DNA from: Lachnospiraceae bacterium
GTDB lineage: Bacteria > Bacillota > Clostridia > Lachnospirales > Lachnospiraceae
DNA: 5,054 nucleotides
NCBI GenBank assembly: GCA_021202575.1
Contig: JAJQCU010000252.1
Location: forward strand, 1,953-7,006
Direction of reading: 5' to 3'
This document shows positions 1-5,054 of the stretch, one piece after another. The translations under genes were made by a program, and so were the position numbers. Numbering within the stretch: the first letter of the stretch is position 1; every line of letters begins with the position of its first letter. Under the pieces are notes generated by a model. That model ran no database searches. It worked only from the letters and a program-made list of their open reading frames with translations, and was not told where the DNA came from.

Positions 1-96
1 AATTAGTTTTAATCTGTCCGAATTCTTCTTTTCATGCGCGCAAACTTTCGGGCAGTCCCGCGCGGCGATACTGAGGAAAAGAGGAGGTGCTTTGCC
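1..96 (+). promoter_or_regulatory. Leader of the TetR-type regulator gene, with ribosome binding site
   Basis: This stretch lies upstream of the regulator gene. The regulator frame is closed by a TAG at 4-6, so the gene starts inside the window. A strong Shine-Dalgarno sequence, GAGGAGG at 81-87, sits 9 bases before the ATG at 97 and fixes that codon as the start. An in-frame ATG at 34 has no such site before it, and the ATG at 103 is too far from it. A small inverted repeat, CGGG-CAGT-CCCG, lies at 49-60. I could not find a convincing -35/-10 pair; the promoter may lie partly left of the window. Confidence 0.6.
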
Positions 97-795
97 ATGC
101 CGATGGCGCTGACGGAGGAGAGAAAGGAAAATCTGAAACGCAAGATCATGTTTCTGTATCTGAAATATGGCTTTGACGGAATTTCTATGGATGAGATCGC
201 CGGCCGCCTGCACGTCGGGAAACCCACGCTGTATAAATATTTTAAGAGTAAAGAGGATATTGTGCGGGGAATGGAGCGCTTCACAACGGAGCGAATGGCG
301 GCCCCGCTGTCCACGGAAAGCGGGATCGACGGTGTGCTGGATGGGATGGCGGAAATCTATTGCATCGGGATTACGCTCGCCCTGTTTTCCGGCAGCAAAT
401 ACATGTCGGATCTTAAAAACGGGTACCCTGACCTGTTTCAGGAACATATCCGGACGATTGAAGAGTTTATCGGCAGGTTCCGGAAATTTTATGAGGAGGC
501 TGCGGAGAAAGGGTATTGCAGGAGGCTGTCGCTGTCCCTGGTGGGGGAACAGCTTCGGAGAATGCTGCCCACGGTCATCAATGAGGAGTATCTTAAGAGG
601 CATCATCTGACGCTTGCGGAAACCATCCGGGACTATTACCGGATGTTCCTGCACCAGATTATCAGTGACGAGTATCAGTATGTGATATCCAGGGAGGAAA
701 CCTATGCGTTTTGCGAAGCGCTGACCGGGATGCTGGAGGGCTTCATGTCAGACAGGAAGGAATTGTCGGCCGAAAGTCCCAAGCAGTCTGTCTGA
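97..795 (+). CDS. TetR/AcrR-family transcriptional regulator
   Basis: A 232-residue one-component transcription factor, somewhat longer than the roughly 190-210 residues usual for the family. The N-terminal DNA-binding domain covers about residues 5-60. Its helix-turn-helix reads SMDEIAGRL (30-38), then HVGKPTLYKYF (39-49), and the typical SKEDIV follows at 51-56. The rest is a mostly helical domain with no recognisable subfamily signature; in TetR proteins this part binds a ligand and forms the dimer. The start at ATG 97 is chosen because of the GAGGAGG at 81-87. The gene precedes and points the same way as two ABC exporter genes, so it most likely represses them, and perhaps itself, until a transported compound binds. 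That role is inferred from position; the family call is secure, the ligand unknown. The stop codon lies inside an inverted repeat (788-805). Confidence 0.93.
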   Translation: MPMALTEERKENLKRKIMFLYLKYGFDGISMDEIAGRLHVGKPTLYKYFKSKEDIVRGMERFTTERMAAPLSTESGIDGVLDGMAEIYCIGITLALFSGSKYMSDLKNGYPDLFQEHIRTIEEFIGRFRKFYEEAAEKGYCRRLSLSLVGEQLRRMLPTVINEEYLKRHHLTLAETIRDYYRMFLHQIISDEYQYVISREETYAFCEALTGMLEGFMSDRKELSAESPKQSV

Positions 796-805
796 GATCA
801 GACGG
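788..805 (+). repeat. Inverted repeat overlapping the tetR-type stop codon
   Basis: Arms 788-794 and 799-805 pair over 7 bp, including one G-T pair, around a 4-base loop (AGAT). The TGA stop of the regulator gene (793-795) lies in the left arm and loop. The sequence after the stem is CTTTCGT, too short in T for a convincing terminator. It could be a weak attenuator between the regulator and exporter genes, half of an operator, or chance. Confidence 0.4.
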
Positions 806-822
806 CTTTCGTAAACAGAGTT

Positions 823-839
823 TGCCCGTGATACGGGCA
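823..839 (+). promoter_or_regulatory. 17-bp inverted repeat, candidate operator before the exporter genes
   Basis: TGCCCGT-GAT-ACGGGCA is a perfect 7-bp inverted repeat with a 3-base centre, 26 bases upstream of the first exporter start codon. The size and symmetry suit a TetR-family dimer binding site, and the neighbouring gene encodes such a protein. The half-site CGGGCAG (834-840) also occurs at 49-55 in the regulator's own leader. No good promoter is visible around it, so an RNA hairpin just upstream of the ribosome binding site is an alternative reading. Confidence 0.4.
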
Positions 840-852
840 GGAAAGAGATTTG

Positions 853-859
853 AAGGAGG
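853..859 (+). promoter_or_regulatory. Ribosome binding site of the first exporter gene
   Basis: AAGGAGG, 6 bases before the ATG at 866. It fixes that ATG as the start and predicts efficient translation. Confidence 0.85.
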
Positions 860-865
860 GTTTGT

Positions 866-2659
866 ATGTTACACATTTTCAGACAAATGAAGACGCGGGA
901 CAGATGGCTGGCGCTGTTGTGCCTGTGCCTCGTCTGCGGTCAGGTGTATTTTGATCTGAAACTGCCTGACTATACGGCTGCGATCACGGTGCTGATCAGC
1001 AGCGAGGTGACAGAAATGTCAGAATACTGGTCCGCGGGACTCAAAATGCTGGGCTGCGCGCTCTGCAGTGCGGGCCTGACAGTGATCGTGGGCTTTTTCG
1101 CGGCGCGGATCGCTGCGGATTTCAGTTTCGATATCCGTAGCCTGGTATTCAATAAGGTGACGGCTTTCGGCAGCGGGGACATCAAGAAATTCTCCACCGC
1201 CAGCCTGATTACCCGTACCACCAACGATATTACTCAGATTCAGATGATCATCTCCATGGGGCTGCAGATGATGCTGCGCGCGCCGATCATGGCCATCTGG
1301 GCCATCATCAAGATTGTCGGCAAGAGCTGGCAGCTGTCCGCGGTAGTGGCGGCGGCAGTATTGGTTGTGGTGATTTCCCTGATTATCCTGCTGGCGATCA
1401 TGATCCCGAAATTCCGCATCGTCCAGAGACAGATCGACGATGTGAACCGGATTACAGAGGAAAACTTAAACGGTATCCGCGTGGTGCGTGCGTTCAACGC
1501 GGAAAAGTACCAGGAAGATAAATTTGAGACGGCCAATGACAACTTAAAGAGGACCCAGTTATTTACCGGCAGAGGCATGGCGTTCCTGAACCCGATCATG
1601 ATGTTTGTCCAGAGCGCCGTGACATTGGGAATTTACTATGTGGGCGCCATCCTGATCAATAATATTGAGATTCCCACGACGGATATGACAGCCATGGCGG
1701 CGGCCATCAGCGACCGTTCCGTAATGCTGGGCGATGTGGTTTCCTTCAGCTCCTACGCCATGTACGTGATTATGTCCTTCGTGATGCTGCTCATGATTTT
1801 CATGATGCTGCCGAGAGCCCAGGTATCCGCAAAGCGTATCAGTGAAGTGATTGATTCCGATGTTGCGGTGACAGAAGGCTCTGAAAAGACCGGAACACAG
1901 ACCGGCACCATCGAATTTAAAAATGTGTCCTTCCGCTATCCGGACGCCTCCGAGGACTGCCTGAAAAATATTTCCTTCTCCGCGAAGAAGGGCGAGACGG
2001 TGGCTTTTATCGGCGCTACCGGTTCCGGCAAGTCCACGCTGGCGGAGCTGGCCGCGAGGCTGTACGACGCGACCTCCGGAGAAATCCGGCTGGACGGCAG
2101 GAATATTACGGAATATACGTTCAATACCCTTTACGATAAGGTCGGCTTTGTGCCGCAGAAAGCGCAGCTTTTCTCCGACACGATTAAGGGAAATATCTCC
2201 TTCGGCGACTGCGGCCATGAGGTGACGGACAGGGATGTGGAGGAGGCGCTGGATATCGCGCAGGCCACCGACTTTGTCAGCAAGATGGACGGCGGCCTGG
2301 ACGCCCGGATCGCGCAGGGCGGCACCAATGTGTCCGGCGGCCAGAAGCAGAGGCTCTCCATCGCCCGCGCCCTTGCCAGAAAGCCGGAGATCCTCATCCT
2401 GGACGACACGTTCTCCGCCCTGGATTATAAGACAGACCGCATTCTGCGCCAGCGTCTGATGCAGGAGCGCAAAAACATGACATGCCTGATCGTGGCGCAG
2501 CGTATCGGTACCATCCGTAACGCGGATAAGATCGTGGTGTTGGATGACGGCGCTATTGTGGGCATGGGAACCCATGACGAACTGATGAAGTCTTGTCCTG
2601 TTTATCAGGAAATCGCTCTGTCGCAGCTTTCTTCTGAGGAGCTGGCGGCGAACGCGTAA
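866..2659 (+). CDS. ABC exporter half-transporter, degenerate-site subunit (TM287/BmrC-like)
   Basis: A 597-residue fused membrane and ATPase protein of the type IV (ABCB-like) exporter fold, normal length for a half-transporter. Six membrane segments fall at about 13-30, 58-83, 133-153, 157-180, 241-265 and 292-314. The ATPase domain starts near 347: A-loop Tyr358, Walker A GATGSGKST (383-391), Q-loop Gln431, signature VSGGQ (489-493), Walker B ILILDD (509-514), D-loop SALD (517-520). Position 514 is Asp instead of the catalytic Glu, and 545 is Gln instead of the switch His. Both changes are known from the non-hydrolysing half of heterodimeric exporters such as TM287. Its intact signature would complete the working site of the partner encoded next. 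The loop before the last membrane segment is about 17 residues longer than the partner's. The likely role is multidrug or amphipathic compound efflux; the substrate is not known. Confidence 0.93.
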   Translation: MLHIFRQMKTRDRWLALLCLCLVCGQVYFDLKLPDYTAAITVLISSEVTEMSEYWSAGLKMLGCALCSAGLTVIVGFFAARIAADFSFDIRSLVFNKVTAFGSGDIKKFSTASLITRTTNDITQIQMIISMGLQMMLRAPIMAIWAIIKIVGKSWQLSAVVAAAVLVVVISLIILLAIMIPKFRIVQRQIDDVNRITEENLNGIRVVRAFNAEKYQEDKFETANDNLKRTQLFTGRGMAFLNPIMMFVQSAVTLGIYYVGAILINNIEIPTTDMTAMAAAISDRSVMLGDVVSFSSYAMYVIMSFVMLLMIFMMLPRAQVSAKRISEVIDSDVAVTEGSEKTGTQTGTIEFKNVSFRYPDASEDCLKNISFSAKKGETVAFIGATGSGKSTLAELAARLYDATSGEIRLDGRNITEYTFNTLYDKVGFVPQKAQLFSDTIKGNISFGDCGHEVTDRDVEEALDIAQATDFVSKMDGGLDARIAQGGTNVSGGQKQRLSIARALARKPEILILDDTFSALDYKTDRILRQRLMQERKNMTCLIVAQRIGTIRNADKIVVLDDGAIVGMGTHDELMKSCPVYQEIALSQLSSEELAANA

Positions 2660-2665
2660 AGGAGG
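2658..2665 (+). promoter_or_regulatory. Ribosome binding site of the second exporter gene, overlapping the previous stop
   Basis: AAAGGAGG shares its first two bases with the TAA stop (2657-2659) of the first exporter gene. It lies 9 bases before the ATG at 2675 but only 3 before a possible TTG start at 2669, so the ATG is chosen. The overlap suggests translational coupling, which would help make equal amounts of the two subunits. Confidence 0.8.
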
Positions 2666-2674
2666 TGTTTGAAT

Positions 2675-4504
2675 ATGCCAGGACCTATGGGAGGAAGAGG
2701 ACCTATGAGAGGCGGCCCCGGAGGCGGCCGCATGGGCGGCGGTGAAAAAGCGAAGGATATGGGCGCCGCGATCCGCAATCTGGTTGCGTATTGCAGCAAT
2801 CAGGCGGTCTGGATTGTGATCGCGCTGGTCTTCGCGGCCGTGGGAGCGGTCTGCACGATCATCGGACCGGACCAGATCAGCAACCTGACCAATTATATTT
2901 ACGATGGGCTGACCAGCACCATCGATATGGATGGAATTTTAAGCGTGACGCTTCTGTTGCTGGGAATCTATATCACCAGCGCCGTCTGCAACTTTTTACA
3001 GCATTTCATTATGCAGACGGTGACGCAGGGAGTCGCCAAGCGGATGCGTGGGGACATCAGCACCAAGATTAACCGCCTGCCGTTAAAATATTTCAACGGC
3101 AGCGCGGCGGGCGACGTCCTCTCCAGAATGACCAACGATGTGGATACGGTTTCCCAGGCCATGAGCAATAGCCTGGCAAGCCTGGTGACATCGATTGCGC
3201 AGTTTATCGGCTGCCTGATTATGATGTACTATACCGACTGGGTGCTCGCGACGACGACCGTGGTGACGACCATCCTGGGCCTTGTTTTCATGGTGGTGAT
3301 CATGTCGCACTCCCAGAAGTATTTCACGGCAAGGCAGAGAAACCTGGGCAACCTAAACGGCTATATCGAGGAAATGTACAACGGCCATGACATCATCCGG
3401 ATCACGAACGCGGAGGAGGAAGTCAAGGGCGAGTTTGATAAGTTAAACGCGGCGGTGAAGGACGCGAACTTCAAGTCCCAGTTCCTCTCCGGCCTGATGC
3501 AGCCTCTGATGACCTGTGTCGGCACCCTGGGCGATGTGGGAGTCTGTGTGGTGGGTGCGTCCCAGATTATCAACGGCAGGATTACTTTTGGTGTGATTAC
3601 CGCCTTCCTGATTTATACGAGACTGTTCGAGCAGCCCCTGCGCCAGGTTTCTCAGGCGATGACCCAGATCCAGTCCTGCGCCGCGGCCGCGGAGCGTGTG
3701 TTTGAGTTCCTGGGTGAGGAAGAGTTGGAGGATGAGTCCGCGAAGACAAAGCGCATTACGGATGTAAAGGGCGAGGTGGAATTTAAGCATGTGAAATTCG
3801 CTTACCCGAATGCGCCGGAAAAGGAAATCATCCACGACTTCTCCGCGAAGGTAAAGCCCGGGCAGAAGGTGGCCATCGTCGGACCTACCGGCGCCGGCAA
3901 GACGACCATGGTCAATCTGCTGATGCGCTTCTTTGAGCCGACCGGCGGCGAAATCCTGATCGACGGCGTACCGACGAAGGATATTCCGAGAGAGAATGTC
4001 CATGACCAGTTCGGCATGGTGCTGCAGGATACCTGGCTGTTTGAGGGTACCGTCCGCGAGAACCTTCTGTACAATACGCAGAATGTGACGGAGAAACAGA
4101 TGACCGACGCCTGCAAGGCCTGCGGCATCCATAACTTCATCAAGGCGTTGCCGCATGGCTATGATACGGTTTTAAGCGACAACACAGCAATCTCTGCAGG
4201 CCAGAAGCAGCTGATGACCATCGCCCGCGCCATGATACAGAACAGCCCGATGCTGATATTGGATGAGGCAACCTCCAGCGTGGATACCCGTACCGAGATT
4301 CTGACGCAGCGCGCCATGGACCAGCTGACCAACAACCGCACCAGCTTCGTCATTGCGCACCGGCTCTCCACCATCAAGAATGCCGATATCATCCTGGTTG
4401 TCCGGGACGGCGACATTGTGGAGCAGGGCAATCACGAGGAGCTGCTCGCAAAGGGCGGCTTCTACGCGGAGCTGTACAACAGCCAGTTTGAGGACGTGGC
4501 GTAA
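2675..4504 (+). CDS. ABC exporter half-transporter, catalytic-site subunit (TM288/BmrD-like)
   Basis: A 609-residue half-transporter of the same fold as its upstream neighbour. The first 25 or so residues are rich in Gly, Met, Pro and Arg and are probably a flexible cytoplasmic tail. Membrane segments fall at about 43-65, 87-113, 169-187, 189-210, 276-296 and 303-320. The ATPase domain begins near 367: A-loop Tyr377, Walker A GPTGAGKTT (403-411), Q-loop Gln451, Walker B MLILDE (526-531) with catalytic Glu531, D-loop SVD (535-537), switch His562. The signature is ISAGQ (506-510), with Ala for the first Gly of SGGQ. So this subunit supplies the working Walker motifs, while its weakened signature faces the partner's degenerate site, as in TM288. 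Only 15 bases separate it from the first exporter gene, and a terminator follows it. A heterodimeric efflux pump is well supported; its substrate is not. Confidence 0.94.
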   Translation: MPGPMGGRGPMRGGPGGGRMGGGEKAKDMGAAIRNLVAYCSNQAVWIVIALVFAAVGAVCTIIGPDQISNLTNYIYDGLTSTIDMDGILSVTLLLLGIYITSAVCNFLQHFIMQTVTQGVAKRMRGDISTKINRLPLKYFNGSAAGDVLSRMTNDVDTVSQAMSNSLASLVTSIAQFIGCLIMMYYTDWVLATTTVVTTILGLVFMVVIMSHSQKYFTARQRNLGNLNGYIEEMYNGHDIIRITNAEEEVKGEFDKLNAAVKDANFKSQFLSGLMQPLMTCVGTLGDVGVCVVGASQIINGRITFGVITAFLIYTRLFEQPLRQVSQAMTQIQSCAAAAERVFEFLGEEELEDESAKTKRITDVKGEVEFKHVKFAYPNAPEKEIIHDFSAKVKPGQKVAIVGPTGAGKTTMVNLLMRFFEPTGGEILIDGVPTKDIPRENVHDQFGMVLQDTWLFEGTVRENLLYNTQNVTEKQMTDACKACGIHNFIKALPHGYDTVLSDNTAISAGQKQLMTIARAMIQNSPMLILDEATSSVDTRTEILTQRAMDQLTNNRTSFVIAHRLSTIKNADIILVVRDGDIVEQGNHEELLAKGGFYAELYNSQFEDVA

Positions 4505-4569
4505 GACACCTTCTGTAAAAAAGGCAGAGCAGGGATTTTGCTGTCCCCATCCTGAAAAGCAGCATAAAG

Positions 4570-4598
4570 AAAAGCACCTCTTAAGGGGGTGCTTTTTT
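4570..4598 (+). terminator. Intrinsic terminator of the exporter operon
   Basis: AAAAGCACC (4570-4578) pairs with GGTGCTTTT (4588-4596), and the stem can be extended inward by weaker pairs (4579-4581 with 4585-4587). Six T residues follow the GC-rich part of the stem (4593-4598). It ends the operon 66 bases after the last stop codon. Read on the minus strand, the same stem is followed by TTTTCTTTAT, so it may work in both directions. Confidence 0.88.
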
Positions 4599-4599
4599 G

Positions 4600-4645
4600 G
4601 TGAACAACAAAAGGAATCCGGCGTTCACTATAAGGATGACGCCGG
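4600..4645. repeat. Two overlapping, mutually exclusive inverted repeats
   Basis: GTGAAC (4600-4605) can pair with GTTCAC (4623-4628). CCGGCGT (4618-4624) can pair with ACGCCGG (4639-4645) around a 14-base loop. The two share bases 4623-4624, so both stems cannot form in full together. Neither is followed by a T-run. The second, GC-rich stem is the stronger. Function unknown; they lie just after the operon terminator. Confidence 0.4.
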
Positions 4646-4732
4646 TGTCAGCGGATATGTTCATTTACTGTATATGGTCAGAAACCGGGGAGAGAAGAAT
4701 TGAGAGAATGCAGAAAATCCGGGCAAAGTGAT

Positions 4733-4770
4733 AGCGGCTATTCCCTTGTTATTTCTTCGGAATAGCCGCT
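4733..4770. repeat. 12-bp perfect hairpin without a clear T-run
   Basis: AGCGGCTATTCC (4733-4744) and GGAATAGCCGCT (4759-4770) are perfect complements around a 14-base pyrimidine-rich loop. The stem would be very stable as RNA. What follows is TCTAATG on the + strand and a mixed ATCACTTTG on the minus strand, so it is not a textbook intrinsic terminator in either direction. It may be a terminator of another type, an RNA-stabilising end, or a piece of a small dispersed repeat. Confidence 0.6.
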
Positions 4771-4955
4771 TCTAATGAATTGCTCCCATTGGATTGCAAC
4801 CTCTCTTTCTGCGGATTATGAATGTCAGTTTAGATTTTCATTGGTCTGCACCTCTGATATATTTCAATGGTTTGCAGTTACAGTTATTCAATTTTCTCAA
4901 TAGTCTGATATCAAATTTTTCGTTCTTAATATGAAACTTTCTTCGGAATTTCTAA
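4752..4955 (+). repeat. Pair of direct repeats, one interrupted by 6 bases
   Basis: TTTCTTCGGAAT occurs at 4752-4763 and again at 4938-4949. In the second copy TTCTAA follows at once (4950-4955). In the first copy TTCTAA follows after AGCCGC (4764-4769), the bases that close the 12-bp hairpin. The 12-base identity within a few hundred bases is unlikely to be chance, though AT-rich sequence raises the odds. The repeats bracket the degenerate short repeats described separately. Confidence 0.45.
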
Positions 4956-5054
4956 CATCTGTTCTTATATCTTATTCCTGGCTTTGAATTTTAATATCGG
5001 GTATTTTTTTCATTCCTGATCTGCTCGCCTTTGGCTTTTCTTTCAGATCCCTTT
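4776..5054. other. AT-rich stretch without a recognisable gene
   Basis: About 280 bases hold no convincing coding region on either strand. The composition falls sharply from that of the exporter genes: the 120 bases at 4861-4980 have only 33 G or C. Besides the short repeats above, there is a 6-bp inverted repeat (GATCTG 5018-5023 with CAGATC 5044-5049) at the right end. On the minus strand a frame is open from the right edge down to a TAA at 4972-4974. It is too short (26 codons) to tell whether it is the end of a gene converging on this operon. Confidence 0.5.
4787..4912. repeat. Degenerate short repeats of the form CAWTGGTYTGCA
   Basis: Four related stretches begin at 4787 (CATTGGATTGCAACCTCT), 4839 (CATTGGTCTGCACCTCT), 4865 (CAATGGTTTGCAG) and 4898 (CAATAGTCTGATATC). 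The first two agree over most of 17-18 bases; the last is only a partial match. Steps between them are 52, 26 and 33 bases. They are too irregular for a CRISPR array. They could be a protein-binding cluster, decayed repeat units or coincidence in AT-rich DNA. Confidence 0.3.

Noticed and set aside
34..96. Extended start of the regulator at the ATG at 34
   Set aside because: No ribosome binding site precedes it, the added 21 residues lie outside the TetR domain, and the ATG at 97 has a well-spaced GAGGAGG.
1559..2575. Long open frame on the minus strand inside the first exporter gene (338 codons), and a similar one at 3443-4156
   Set aside because: Both lie wholly opposite clear ABC transporter coding sequence, have His/Gly/Arg-rich translations with no recognisable domain, and are typical antisense shadows of GC-rich genes.
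2669..2674. TTG start for the second exporter subunit
   Set aside because: It lies only 3 bases from the Shine-Dalgarno sequence, while the ATG at 2675 has normal spacing.
4530..4554. Second hairpin before the terminator (CAGGGAT with ATCCTG)
   Set aside because: Six pairs with a bulge and a long loop is too weak to report as a feature.
4505..4703. Open frame continuing past the exporter stop to a stop at 4703
   Set aside because: It begins out of frame inside the exporter gene and reads through the terminator; no start with a ribosome site or recognisable domain.
4600..4731. Possible 43-codon gene starting at GTG 4600
   Set aside because: Its only Shine-Dalgarno-like sequence (AGGGGG 4584-4589) is buried in the terminator stem, and the translation matches nothing I recognise.
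4787..4912. CRISPR array
   Set aside because: The repeats are degenerate, short and unevenly spaced, unlike CRISPR repeats.
4972..5054. C-terminal end of a minus-strand gene entering from the right edge
   Set aside because: Only 26 open codons in one frame and 20 in another; lysine-rich translation is expected from AT-rich DNA, so it cannot be told from chance.

Overview
The window looks like a chromosomal segment of a Gram-positive Firmicute, most likely a gut-type Clostridia (Lachnospiraceae-like). The reasons are strong AGGAGG-type ribosome binding sites before all three genes, moderately GC-rich coding sequence, a short intrinsic terminator, and the closest family resemblance of the proteins. 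This taxonomic guess is inference; no rRNA or marker gene is present.

Three genes lie on the + strand in one tight block. A TetR-family regulator (97-795) is followed after 70 bases by a half-size ABC exporter subunit (866-2659). A second half-size ABC exporter subunit (2675-4504) follows 15 bases later, with its ribosome binding site overlapping the stop codon of the first. An intrinsic terminator sits at 4570-4598. No minus-strand gene is supported.

The two ABC proteins have complementary defects. The first has Asp in place of the catalytic Walker B Glu and Gln in place of the switch His, but keeps an intact SGGQ signature. The second has intact Walker B and His but a changed signature (ISAGQ). 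This is the pattern of heterodimeric exporters such as Thermotoga TM287/288 and Bacillus BmrCD, with one working and one degenerate ATP site. The pair is therefore predicted to form one membrane exporter, probably for drugs or other amphipathic compounds, with the TetR protein as its local repressor. The substrate cannot be read from the sequence.

The 70-base gap between regulator and transporter holds two inverted repeats, one of which (823-839) is a plausible operator. Downstream of the terminator, about 450 bases carry no convincing gene. They become very AT-rich after about 4775 and contain overlapping inverted repeats, a 12-bp perfect hairpin without a T-run, an interrupted direct repeat and a set of degenerate short repeats. 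This tail is the least explained part of the window; the coding part is a familiar arrangement, and I see no clear evidence of a new biological system.
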